A program made the position numbers and the translations under genes. Below the pieces are notes generated by a model that was not told the DNA's origin, ran no database searches, and saw only the letters and a program-made list of their open reading frames with translations. Shown here piece after piece: positions 31,974-40,385 of a stretch of DNA of 64,000 nt. Position 1 is the stretch's first letter. Every line of letters begins with the position of its first letter. The stretch lies in the NCBI GenBank assembly GCA_045580165.1, contig JAZNNG010000059.1, positions 1 through 64,000 of the forward strand, written 5' to 3'. Source of the stretch: UBA4717 sp045580165. Lineage in GTDB: Bacteria > Bacillota > Clostridia > Oscillospirales > CAG-272.

Positions 31974-32716
31974 CCCTCTGCCTCCTCACTCTCGTTTCTT
32001 GGAAACAGAAGCGCCGCCGCGGCAGCAATTATTACCGTGAGGATTATCGTTCTCGTACCGTCTGCAAGACCGCTGACGAACGGGGTCTTGGTGGCGGCAA
32101 AGCTTGCCGCAAAGCATATCGGAACTATCGCCATTATGACCTTATCTTTACGTGCGGGCGGTATTATTACTGCGAGGAACATTCCGTAAAGCGCCACGCT
32201 GAACGCGCTTACGAGTCTGACGGGCAAAAGATTTCCCGCTATTACTCCGAGTGCCGTTCCCGTTGCCCAGAACGGAATTGACGTCACCATTGCGCCGTAG
32301 GTGTAGACGGGGTTAATATACCCCGGTCGCGCTATGGTGATACCAAAGACCTCGTCGGTGATATCAAAGCCCACCACAAGTCTGTGCAAGAGCGACGTGC
32401 CCGGAGCCATTCTCTGACTCAGCGCGCAGCTCATAAGCAAATAGCGCATATTTGCAATAAACGTGGCTATCGCCATCTCAATATAGCTCGCACCTGCGGC
32501 GATTATTGTAAAGCCGACGTATTCGCCTGCCGAGGCGTTACAGAGCAGACTGACGAGAAAGCCCTGCGCGGCTGAAAGTCCTGCCGAACGCGCCGCAATT
32601 CCGAGCGAAAACGATACCGCAAGGTATCCGAGTCCTATCGGCAGACCGTTTCTCATACCTCTTATAAAGAGGGCTCTGTTTTCCCCTTCCTTCAAGCTGT
32701 ATCTTATCTTTTCCAT
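31970..32716 (-). CDS. azlC: Branched-chain amino acid exporter large subunit AzlC
   Basis: This 248-residue inner-membrane protein has about seven transmembrane segments. Family segments are FIRGMRNGLPIGLGYLAVSF, SLLCNASAGEYVGF, NMRYLLMSCALSQ and VVGFDITDEVFGI. The start at MEKIRYS (ATG 32716) is chosen because homologues begin there; upstream residues are not conserved in character. The ribosome-binding site is weak (GGAAAAGA). First gene of the operon, with a promoter at 32781-32809 that faces the rluA-type promoter. Confidence 0.9.
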   Translation of the reverse strand: MEKIRYSLKEGENRALFIRGMRNGLPIGLGYLAVSFSLGIAARSAGLSAAQGFLVSLLCNASAGEYVGFTIIAAGASYIEMAIATFIANMRYLLMSCALSQRMAPGTSLLHRLVVGFDITDEVFGITIARPGYINPVYTYGAMVTSIPFWATGTALGVIAGNLLPVRLVSAFSVALYGMFLAVIIPPARKDKVIMAIVPICFAASFAATKTPFVSGLADGTRTIILTVIIAAAAALLFPRNESEEAEG

Positions 32717-32735
32717 TCTTTTCCGTTTCAGACCA

Positions 32736-32764
32736 TTGACAAATTTTATCTTTAGGATTAAAAT
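32736..32764 (+). promoter_or_regulatory. Sigma-A promoter of the RluA-type gene
   Basis: -35 TTGACA (32736-32741), 17-bp spacer, -10 TAAAAT (32759-32764), 72 bp before the start codon. Confidence 0.8.
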
Positions 32765-32780
32765 ATAACTACTTCTTATA

Positions 32781-32809
32781 ATGTTACCACAAGCGCCGTC
32801 TTTAGTCAA
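32781..32809 (-). promoter_or_regulatory. Sigma-A promoter of azlC-azlD
   Basis: On the minus strand: -35 TTGACT (32804-32809), 17-bp spacer, -10 TAACAT (32781-32786). It points toward the plus-strand promoter, and the two transcript starts are only a few bases apart. Confidence 0.7.
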
Positions 32810-32835
32810 GCGGATTTGCTTAAATTTGAGGTTTT

Positions 32836-33504
32836 ATGGAAATACTGTGTAACGACAAGGACATCACCGTTGCCGTCAAGGAGCCGTCTCTTTTATCTCA
32901 GGCTGAGCCGACGGGCAACAATATATTATCTAAGCTGAACGAATACTACGCAGAGTCGGGTGAAAGCTCCGAGGCTTTTCCCATTCACAGGCTTGACCGC
33001 GGTGTCGGCGGTGTTATGGTGTTTGCAAAGAATCAGAAATCTGCCGCCGTCCTCTCGAGGGCGGTTGCCGACAGAACGCTTGACAAGGAGTATCTTGCGG
33101 TAATTATCGGCTCGCCCGAGGAGGATGTGGGAGTATACAAGGACCTTTTATTTAAGGATTCGTCAAAAAACCGTTCGTACGTTGTCCAAAGGAAGCGCGC
33201 GGGTGTTAGAGAAGCGTCGCTCGAATACAAGGTCATTGACCGCGCAGAATATGAAAACGAGAATCTGACGCTTGTTCTCATCAAGCTCCACACGGGCAGA
33301 ACGCATCAGATAAGAGTTCAGTTTTCGTCACGAAAAACGCCTCTTTTCGGTGACAAAAAGTATGGAGGTCGCGGTACGGGTGGAATCGGTCTTTGGTCGT
33401 ACAGGCTGACGTTCACGCACCCCGAGACAAACAAGCGCGAGATATACTCTAAGCTCCCGACGGGCGGCGTATGGGACGCATTTGACCAAAGCAAGATCAA
33501 GTAA
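32836..33504 (+). CDS. RluA-family pseudouridine synthase
   Basis: The 222-residue RNA-modifying enzyme isomerises uridine to pseudouridine in rRNA or tRNA. The catalytic motif HRLDRGVGGVMVFAK holds the Asp nucleophile; KEYLAVI and the C-terminal LHTGRTHQIRVQF and GDKKYGG motifs are complete. It lacks the N-terminal S4 domain of RluC/RluD and is short, so it is the compact type. Target position unknown. The transcript ends at a strong terminator. Confidence 0.9.
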   Translation: MEILCNDKDITVAVKEPSLLSQAEPTGNNILSKLNEYYAESGESSEAFPIHRLDRGVGGVMVFAKNQKSAAVLSRAVADRTLDKEYLAVIIGSPEEDVGVYKDLLFKDSSKNRSYVVQRKRAGVREASLEYKVIDRAEYENENLTLVLIKLHTGRTHQIRVQFSSRKTPLFGDKKYGGRGTGGIGLWSYRLTFTHPETNKREIYSKLPTGGVWDAFDQSKIK

Positions 33505-33533
33505 AAAGAGAACGGAAACCGTTCTCTTTTTTC
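33503..33533. terminator. Bidirectional terminator after the RluA-type gene
   Basis: AAGAGAACGG/CCGTTCTCTT stem with an AAA loop and T/A runs on both sides; it also ends the convergent SGNH hydrolase gene. Confidence 0.88.
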
Positions 33534-33535
33534 TT

Positions 33536-35089
33536 TTAGTTTACGAGTATCGCGAAAATATTTATAGTTTCGGTATAGAGAGTCTTTTCAGAGCATCTGA
33601 TTTCAAGTGTATGCTCACCGTATTCAAGACCTGACTCAAGCATAACCTTTTCCTTAATTACAGGAGCACGAAGACTCTTTTCTATCCAGTCTCCGCCGTC
33701 AATTCTGTACTCGATTATGCCGGCTTTGCTCGAAAGCGAAGCATATATGCTTATCTCGTCTCCAACGAACTTGCAGTTGAGAGAAGCTCCCGGAGTGTTA
33801 GTTTTGATAGTACCGCTTTCCGTCCAATCGGAGCTGTACTCTGTATCCCTTGCATAAATAAGGTATGAGTCGGTTCTGTCGTGCGCCGATTTCATTTTTT
33901 CGGGAAGAAGCTTTTCGCCCGACTCTGACGCGTCAACATCACTCCAGATGTTAGAGAAGAGCTCCTTAAGCGGCGCGGTCAGTATTTCGTATCCCTTGTC
34001 CGTGGGGTGTTGTCCGTCATAAATATAGTCGGTTGATTCAAAATTGTTTTCCTTTATATAATCAAGCAGGGTAGCTCCGAAATATACCGAGTTTATGTTA
34101 TAATACTTCGCAAGCTCCTCATGTACCTCTATAGAGGTTGTTGTACGGGTCATATCGGCGGTCTGTGTATAAACCATAACTATATCTGCTTCGGGATTAT
34201 GCTTGTAAATTTTCCTGATTATGGTTTCATAATACTCCGTAACGGATTCTTTCGTAACCCTGTAGTCCTTGTATTTGCTACCAAAGTGGTTGTCATTCGC
34301 CGCAAACTCAATGAATACGAGGTCGGGATCGTGGGCAAGAACGTCACTATTGACTCTGTACGCGCCGTAAGACGAGCCGGTACCACCGATTCCCGCTTTT
34401 ACCATCTTAATATCAGCATCGGGGTACTGCTCCTTCAGCCATGCATCTATCATCGTACGCCAGCAGTTATTTTCGTAGTTGCGTCCAAGGGTAATAGAGC
34501 CGCCGAGATATGCAACGGTAAGCTCTTTATCTTTCGTGAGCTTGTTATACGAATTAACAAGGTTTTCTCTGTAATTTATATAATCATCATATTCGTGAAG
34601 CTGATTCACCGTGTCATACACCTCTCTTGCAAACAGGGTCGCCCACGGCTTTCCCTCCCCGTCAACGTAATAATCAACAAGATATCCAAGCTTTTCAAAA
34701 TCGCGTATCTTTATAAAGGTAGTTCCGTCAACGAGAATTCCCGTCATATCGATCTTATTCTCGCCGCGTACCACGTAGGCTTTACCGAGCACGGGATCCC
34801 AGTCAACAAGCTCGCCGAGGCGTTCGCATATCTTTCTCATGGGAAGATACATACTGCCGCCGATATTGTGAAAATCGTAAAGTCCGTCATCAAAATTTGA
34901 TTCCGCCTCGCCAACGGGTCTTACAAAAGCCTGCGCCTGACCCGACTCGCCGTGCCAGGTTATCTTCATTGCGACGGGAGGGTTTTCAGCTCTCTCCTGT
35001 GTCATATACTCACCTGCCGCAAGCGTGCAAAGAGAAAGAAGCATAACACAGACAAGCATCGCGGCTGCAAGCTTTATATAAATTCTCAT
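33536..35089 (-). CDS. Secreted SGNH hydrolase with N-terminal Cu-amine-oxidase-like domain
   Basis: The product has 517 residues. A signal peptide (1-25) is followed by a copper-amine-oxidase N-like domain (about 65-150: DFHNIGGSMYLPMRKICERL, FIKIRDFEKLGY). The SGNH esterase domain (about 190-385) has YLGGSITLG (nucleophile Ser), GIGGTGSSYGAY, FIEFAANDNH and DGQHPTDKGY (Asp, His). A C-terminal beta domain follows. It probably removes acetyl groups from plant polysaccharides outside the cell. It is a close paralogue of the 1114-residue protein upstream and shares the N-terminal domain with the 498-residue lipoprotein. The Cu-oxidase-like domain may bind the wall or a glycan. Confidence 0.85.
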   Translation of the reverse strand: MRIYIKLAAAMLVCVMLLSLCTLAAGEYMTQERAENPPVAMKITWHGESGQAQAFVRPVGEAESNFDDGLYDFHNIGGSMYLPMRKICERLGELVDWDPVLGKAYVVRGENKIDMTGILVDGTTFIKIRDFEKLGYLVDYYVDGEGKPWATLFAREVYDTVNQLHEYDDYINYRENLVNSYNKLTKDKELTVAYLGGSITLGRNYENNCWRTMIDAWLKEQYPDADIKMVKAGIGGTGSSYGAYRVNSDVLAHDPDLVFIEFAANDNHFGSKYKDYRVTKESVTEYYETIIRKIYKHNPEADIVMVYTQTADMTRTTTSIEVHEELAKYYNINSVYFGATLLDYIKENNFESTDYIYDGQHPTDKGYEILTAPLKELFSNIWSDVDASESGEKLLPEKMKSAHDRTDSYLIYARDTEYSSDWTESGTIKTNTPGASLNCKFVGDEISIYASLSSKAGIIEYRIDGGDWIEKSLRAPVIKEKVMLESGLEYGEHTLEIRCSEKTLYTETINIFAILVN

Positions 35090-35105
35090 ATTTTCTCCTT
35101 TTGTA

Positions 35106-35135
35106 CGGCAGGCGGACGCCCATCGGGTGCCCGCC
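35106..35135. repeat. GC-rich inverted repeat between two SGNH genes
   Basis: GGCGGACGCCC and GGGTGCCCGCC around ATC form an imperfect hairpin in the 59-bp gap. No T run follows, so it may be a processing or attenuation signal rather than a full terminator. Confidence 0.45.
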
Positions 35136-35148
35136 CTATCGTGCTGAT

Positions 35149-38100
35149 TTAGTTTATAAGAATGGCTCTGAGGTTTACGGTGTGACCTGAAGTAAGATTT
35201 TCGGATACCTTGATTTCACACGTGTGAGTCTTGTATTCAAGTCCGTCTATAAGCGGTACTCTTTCAGAAACAGTAGGTCCGCAAAGAGTTTGCTCCATCC
35301 ATTCTCCACCGTCTATTCTGAATTTAACAACGCCTGCCTTGCTGTTAACTGATGTGTATACAGCAACCTCGTCGCCCGTGAAGCTGAAGCTGAGAGTTGC
35401 GCCCGGAGTGGTTGATGAAAGACCAAATTCTTTATTTGACCATTCTTCAGAATTATAGGTCATTTCTTCTCTGTATAAAAGCGTTGCATCACTACGGTCG
35501 TGAGCTGACATAGGCTTCTTAATCACCTTGTCTGAAATTCCCGTTTCTTCAATTTCGCCCCAGTTATTTACGAACATTTCTCTTAGAGGCTTGAGCATTA
35601 TTTCATAGCCCTTGTCGGTGGGGTGAATGTCATCGTAAATATAGTCCTTGGAATTGAGTGAGTTGCTATCAATATAGTCGTTAAGCACGCTTCCGAAGTA
35701 TACAGAGTTGATGTTATAGTACTCTGCAAGCTCCTCCTGTGCCTCGGTCGACTCCGTCTGATTCTCTTCTGCCATCTCTCTCGTCTGAGTATATACCATT
35801 ACGATGTCGATCTCGGGATCGTAATCGTAGATCTGCTGAATTATTGCTTCGTAGAACTCCTGGACCAGCTCCTTGGTCAACTTAAATTGCTTATAACTAT
35901 CATCAAAGTGGTTATCGTTAGCCGCAAACTCGATAAATACGAGGTCGGGGTCCTGTTTGAGCACGTCATCTATTCTGTACGCACCGTAAGACGAGCCCGT
36001 ACCGCCGATGCCTGCGTGGATCATTTTGATCTCTGCCGTCGGATAGTCCGCCTTGAGCCACGCATCAAACATCGTTCTCCAACAGTTGTTCTCGTAGCTT
36101 CTTCCGAGAGTTATCGAGCCGCCGAGATATGCGACCGTGAGCTTTTTGTCCTGTGTGAGCTTCGTATAAGAATTCTTAAGCGGCTCGCGGTATTCTATGT
36201 AACCGTTATAATCGTGCAGATAGGGGACTGTCTTATATTCGCTCCAATTTGCGAGCTTTCTTACCATAATGGTAGCATCAAGAGCGTTTATCTCGCCGTC
36301 AAGGTTGAGGTCAAGGTTTTTCGGCTTTGCCAAGGACTCATAGCCCACCCAGCCTGCAAGATGGCGCATAAAGAGCACCAAATCGAGAGTAGTTATTTCA
36401 CCGTCACCGTTTGCATCTGCGTAATTCTTTTCGAGGTTCTTAAGCTCTGCCTGATAGTCGAATTCGTACGCCTGTGCTTCTTCAAGCGTCTTGAAGAAGC
36501 CGATATATTCAACGTCGAAATAATCGTCTTCGTTCACAAAGGCTACGTCAAACTGAGTTCTGCCTCCGTACAGTGCAATTCGGAAGTATGATATGGGGGA
36601 CTCATAATCTGCAGTAGAATATTTACTTACAGCAGTGAGATCAACTATCATTTTTTCGTTGTGCTCAGAACCAATAAGCTCACCCGTAAATCCCGTAGGA
36701 CGATTGGCTTTTCCCTCTATTGTAATTCCTACACTGGCTGCCGCAGCAACTCCCTCGGGAAGCTCTATATTTGATTTATATCCCACCGCGATATACTTAT
36801 AGGTCTGCGCGTGTATCTGCTTGGGATATGAGAACTTCAAGTAGTTCTCGTTACCGTCATAAAGAACTCCGCCCTCAGGACCCGAAAAGCTTAAATACTG
36901 ACTGTTGTTGTCAGAAATGATTCCGTTAGCGGTGTGTCCGATCGCTTTTCCCGTAAGCTGATTTGCCATAAAGATGTGGTAAGGTGAATCAATATCCATA
37001 TTAAGCTCTGGGAGCACCTCGGGTATTCTGGATTCTGCATACGCGTCTGCAGATGCTTTATTCTTAAAGAAACCTATATATTCAACGTCAAAATATTCGT
37101 TTGCTACCTGAGTTGAGCCGTAGGTTTTATGAGGACCGACACGCAGATACTTTACGTTTGAGCTTTCGTCAATGCTTTCGTCAAACGTGGTTATATCGGC
37201 ATCTCCTGCGTTGATTTCAGCAATATCCACTACAATCGCGCCGTTAGAACCGTTGAGGTCACCATTCAGTCCCCAGAAGCGCTTATATGCCGTACCGTCC
37301 TTGGGGAGAAGTCCAACGCTTACAGAAGCTGTGTCGGTAATGTTTGTTCTGTACCCTATAACCGCATAGTGATACTTGTGTGCAGGAACGTCCTCGGGCA
37401 CACCGAGTGTACCGTAATAGCTTCTCGTGTACTCGTATTCTTCTTCGGGACCTGTGAAGCGGAAATATTCTACGCCGTCAACGGTGGTTAAACCGTCTGC
37501 AAAATATCCTGCGGCGCTTGCCGTAAACTCGTCCGCCTCAAAAACGTGACAGTCAACAAGGTCTACCGTGTCATCTTCCTCCTCGGGCTCCTCTCCCTCG
37601 GGTGTTGTCTTTTCCTCAAAATATTTAACAGCCGATGCCTTTTCAAACATTGCTACGTATTCGTACGCCGCGTAGTAATTGGTATAAGATTGACCCGCCT
37701 CTGTATCCAACACGGGAAGCTTCTCTCCGCCCCAAGGGCCTATGCCCAAGCCGTTAATAGTCTCAGACGTGTAATCTTCGGGTATTTCAAATACGGCTGA
37801 GACGTCATAAACGCCGTCTGCGCCTGCTTCACTCGGGAAGCCACAAGAAATAACGAGCCTGTTCTTGTCGCCAAACCCAAGCGAGCTGTCAACAGGCACG
37901 AGTCCCACACTTGTAGGCGAAGTCCTGTCCTGCGTATTGCTCTTGAATTTTGTTACCACCGCTTCGACGTCAGACGTTGCAAAAACGTCGTTTGTGTCAA
38001 ACGTCCAATATAACCATACGGCGCGTCCTTCCATATTGTTATTAGGTCTTACGACATAATACTCTTCTCCGTTTTCCTCTATCGCGGCGAGAGATGCCTT

Positions 38101-38493
38101 GGAGTTTTTGGGAACGAGTCTGCCTGCATCATCCTCCGATATAAGGTCGGCTGCCGTGTAAAGCTTATATGCGGAAAAGCTTGCCTTTACGGTAAGGCTC
38201 TGCGTGATCTCTGCACTGTCATCAACGGCAGTTGCACCGTCAGCAGAGGTCCAGCCCGCAAACACCTTGGTTTCAGTCTTGGCAATAGCGGTCCTGACTG
38301 ACGCTGCCTCTGCAGCTTCACCATTAAGCAATGTGGCTATCGTAGTCGTACCGTCAAACTCAATAGATTCGATAGTATTTCTGCTTTCGTCAAGAAATGT
38401 AACGCTGTTATCTCCTGCCGCCGACACAGTTACGGGGATCATGCCGACCACCATTACAAGCACGAGAAATAAAGCAAGAAATGATCTTTTCAT
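35149..38493 (-). CDS. Large secreted SGNH hydrolase with internal dockerin
   Basis: The product has 1114 residues. Signal peptide (1-25); an InlB-type beta-grasp repeat (about 30-110, ending VKASFSAYK); three similar beta-sandwich units (about 110-690), at least two ending YFDVEYIGFFK; then a type I dockerin (about 690-752) with DANGDGEITTLDL and DLNLDGEINALDA calcium loops. The SGNH domain (about 760-990) has YLGGSITLG, GIGGTGSSYGAY, EFAANDNH and DDIHPTDKGY, followed by a beta domain. The dockerin would attach it to a cohesin scaffold. An internal dockerin is uncommon. GGAGGATATGT precedes the ATG. Substrate probably acetylated plant polysaccharide. Confidence 0.85.
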   Translation of the reverse strand: MKRSFLALFLVLVMVVGMIPVTVSAAGDNSVTFLDESRNTIESIEFDGTTTIATLLNGEAAEAASVRTAIAKTETKVFAGWTSADGATAVDDSAEITQSLTVKASFSAYKLYTAADLISEDDAGRLVPKNSKASLAAIEENGEEYYVVRPNNNMEGRAVWLYWTFDTNDVFATSDVEAVVTKFKSNTQDRTSPTSVGLVPVDSSLGFGDKNRLVISCGFPSEAGADGVYDVSAVFEIPEDYTSETINGLGIGPWGGEKLPVLDTEAGQSYTNYYAAYEYVAMFEKASAVKYFEEKTTPEGEEPEEEDDTVDLVDCHVFEADEFTASAAGYFADGLTTVDGVEYFRFTGPEEEYEYTRSYYGTLGVPEDVPAHKYHYAVIGYRTNITDTASVSVGLLPKDGTAYKRFWGLNGDLNGSNGAIVVDIAEINAGDADITTFDESIDESSNVKYLRVGPHKTYGSTQVANEYFDVEYIGFFKNKASADAYAESRIPEVLPELNMDIDSPYHIFMANQLTGKAIGHTANGIISDNNSQYLSFSGPEGGVLYDGNENYLKFSYPKQIHAQTYKYIAVGYKSNIELPEGVAAAASVGITIEGKANRPTGFTGELIGSEHNEKMIVDLTAVSKYSTADYESPISYFRIALYGGRTQFDVAFVNEDDYFDVEYIGFFKTLEEAQAYEFDYQAELKNLEKNYADANGDGEITTLDLVLFMRHLAGWVGYESLAKPKNLDLNLDGEINALDATIMVRKLANWSEYKTVPYLHDYNGYIEYREPLKNSYTKLTQDKKLTVAYLGGSITLGRSYENNCWRTMFDAWLKADYPTAEIKMIHAGIGGTGSSYGAYRIDDVLKQDPDLVFIEFAANDNHFDDSYKQFKLTKELVQEFYEAIIQQIYDYDPEIDIVMVYTQTREMAEENQTESTEAQEELAEYYNINSVYFGSVLNDYIDSNSLNSKDYIYDDIHPTDKGYEIMLKPLREMFVNNWGEIEETGISDKVIKKPMSAHDRSDATLLYREEMTYNSEEWSNKEFGLSSTTPGATLSFSFTGDEVAVYTSVNSKAGVVKFRIDGGEWMEQTLCGPTVSERVPLIDGLEYKTHTCEIKVSENLTSGHTVNLRAILIN

Positions 38494-38624
38494 ACATATC
38501 CTCCAAATACCGGATTATAATTATACCAATTTTGATTTTACCACAACCTATCAATAATTTCTACTCAAATATTCCAAAAAAATTGTCACATATTACAATT
38601 TTGTATAATGTTTATTATATATTC

Positions 38625-38657
38625 AAAAGACCCGTTGCAACGTGCAACGGGTCTTTT
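38625..38657 (-). terminator. Terminator of the lipoprotein gene
   Basis: Perfect 15-bp stem (38625-38639 with 38643-38657, AAAAGACCCGTTGCA and complement) with a 3-nt loop, close to the stop codon of the 498-residue gene. Confidence 0.9.
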
Positions 38658-38678
38658 GTGTTCAAATTATGTGTGCCA

Positions 38679-40175
38679 TTACGGACAGAGTATTGCCCAA
38701 GGAGTTCCGTCTTCATCCACCTGATAATCAACGAAATATCCGAGCTTTTCAAAGTCACGTATCTTTATAAAGGTTCTTCCGTCTATAAGAACGCCTGTCA
38801 TATCTATCTTGGTGTCGCCGCGTACAACGTACGCACGTCCAAGAACGGGATCCCAGTCGACCACCTCTCCAAGACGCTCGCATATTCTTCTCATGGGAAG
38901 ATACATACTGCCGCCGATATTGTGAAAATCGTAAAGTCCGAGAGCTATGGGCATTTCAACGTCGGTGACCGTTCCGTAGACCTCAGCCGCGCCCTCTGTT
39001 CCGTCCCAGGTTATGAGCATAGCATCAAGCTGCCAGCTCTGGGCGGCTTCGTTATAGGAATCAAAATAGCCCAAAAGACCTTCAATTGTTGACGAGTAGC
39101 CGTAAAGCTCGGGAAAGGCGATCTCCTCCACAAAGGTTGTGGTTGAAGTTCCTTCTGCCGTTGCAAAAATAACGCCTGCGATCGCAACTGAAGCGTCGGT
39201 GTTAACCGTTATGACGTTATCCGTCTCACTGATCTTATAGCTCAAAGTGCTTCCGTCAAGCTCAGCGAGTATTTCCTCTGTTTCCACAGGATCAAAAGCC
39301 ATAGCGAGCTCGTCAAGAAGCTCCTCAAGCTCGGATTTTGATTCCTCGCTCACAAACTCTGCTATTGCAAGATCTATATCCTCGTTTGTAATCTCGGGAT
39401 ATGCCAAAATCATATAATCGCGGTATGAATCTATTAGTTCAACCAGGAACTCTGCCACGGCATCGACGTTGCTTCTCAGATATTCGATACCGTTTCTAAG
39501 CACATCGATCATTTCCTTTGCGGTAAGGTCTATTCTGAAGCCGTTTTCGGTCTTGGAAACAACCCCCGTTTCAAATCCGGCAAAAAGCTTCTTTGCAGCT
39601 TCTACAAGCGTTTCGTAGATGGCTATTGCGTCTTCCGTTTCCATTTCGGCGCCTTCTTCCTCTGCAATCGGAATGGCTATGTAATTGATATCGGAAATTC
39701 CAAGAAGCGCGTTGTAAAGAATAAACAGGCTTTCATCCGTGGTGACCGTTTCGGCAATCAATGCATCGATATCAAGCGTTTCGGAGCTTACGTAAAAATC
39801 TCCGACATAGGCAGCCTCGGCGGTGATCGCGGAGTCGAATCCGAAATTCAAAATGCTCGGAATGTTGAAGTCTATCTCCATAAACTGGAGCATATTCTCT
39901 GTGTCGCTAACGCCGTTCATAGTAACGTATATCTGCTCCGGAATGACATCGGCAGGATAAACCGTACCGTCCCCCTCCGAGCTCAGAAGCGCAGCTATAA
40001 CCTCGTTGTTAAGGGAGATCACCATCTCGCTCTTAAGTTCATACGCGCCCGATTTATTGGCGAGCTTTATAAGCATATCGAGGTAATCGGTTTCAACGCC
40101 CGAGCAGCCCGAGAACGTAGCTACTATCATAACAAGCGCGAGTACGGCTGACAAGATTCTTTTGGTCATTTTCAT
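38679..40175 (-). CDS. Lipoprotein with C-terminal Cu-amine-oxidase-like domain
   Basis: The product has 498 residues. The N terminus is a lipoprotein signal with lipobox TFSGC (Cys at about residue 24). The middle ~360 residues, rich in Glu and Ala, are not recognised and look like a solute- or ligand-binding helical/beta region. The last ~90 residues (DFHNIGGSMYLPMRRICERL ... FIKIRDFEKLGYFVDY) match the N-terminal domain of the 517-residue SGNH hydrolase almost exactly, with long identical DNA stretches. It sits directly beside the SGNH cluster and probably works with it on the cell surface. Confidence 0.75.
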   Translation of the reverse strand: MKMTKRILSAVLALVMIVATFSGCSGVETDYLDMLIKLANKSGAYELKSEMVISLNNEVIAALLSSEGDGTVYPADVIPEQIYVTMNGVSDTENMLQFMEIDFNIPSILNFGFDSAITAEAAYVGDFYVSSETLDIDALIAETVTTDESLFILYNALLGISDINYIAIPIAEEEGAEMETEDAIAIYETLVEAAKKLFAGFETGVVSKTENGFRIDLTAKEMIDVLRNGIEYLRSNVDAVAEFLVELIDSYRDYMILAYPEITNEDIDLAIAEFVSEESKSELEELLDELAMAFDPVETEEILAELDGSTLSYKISETDNVITVNTDASVAIAGVIFATAEGTSTTTFVEEIAFPELYGYSSTIEGLLGYFDSYNEAAQSWQLDAMLITWDGTEGAAEVYGTVTDVEMPIALGLYDFHNIGGSMYLPMRRICERLGEVVDWDPVLGRAYVVRGDTKIDMTGVLIDGRTFIKIRDFEKLGYFVDYQVDEDGTPWAILCP

Positions 40176-40222
40176 AATGCTTCTCCTTTTTTATAAGTGG
40201 ACCGATAACGGCCCTGATGCTT

Positions 40223-40371
40223 TTAGTTAACGAGTACCGCGTAGATCCGGACTGTGTCCTCAGCCTTGATCTTATCGGATACTCTTATCTCAAGAGTATG
40301 CTCGGTGGGCTCAAGTCCGCTTGCGAGCAGAACTCTCTGACGTTTGCGCCGCAGAAGGCTTGCTCCTGCCA
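40223..40371 (-). pseudogene. Remnant of an SGNH-type gene (3' end only)
   Basis: Read on the minus strand, one frame gives WQEQAFCGANVRE, matching WMEQTLCGPTVSE of the 1114-residue protein. A second frame gives RVLLASGLEPTEHTLEIRV through IYAVLVN and stop, matching the end of both SGNH paralogues. The frames join inside an AG run (GTCAGAGAGTTCTG), as if AGAG had been lost. Only about 50 codons remain. They begin 14 bp after the stop of the ABC transporter gene, which seems to have replaced the rest. Confidence 0.8.
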
Positions 40372-40385
40372 CTATCATTTGATAC

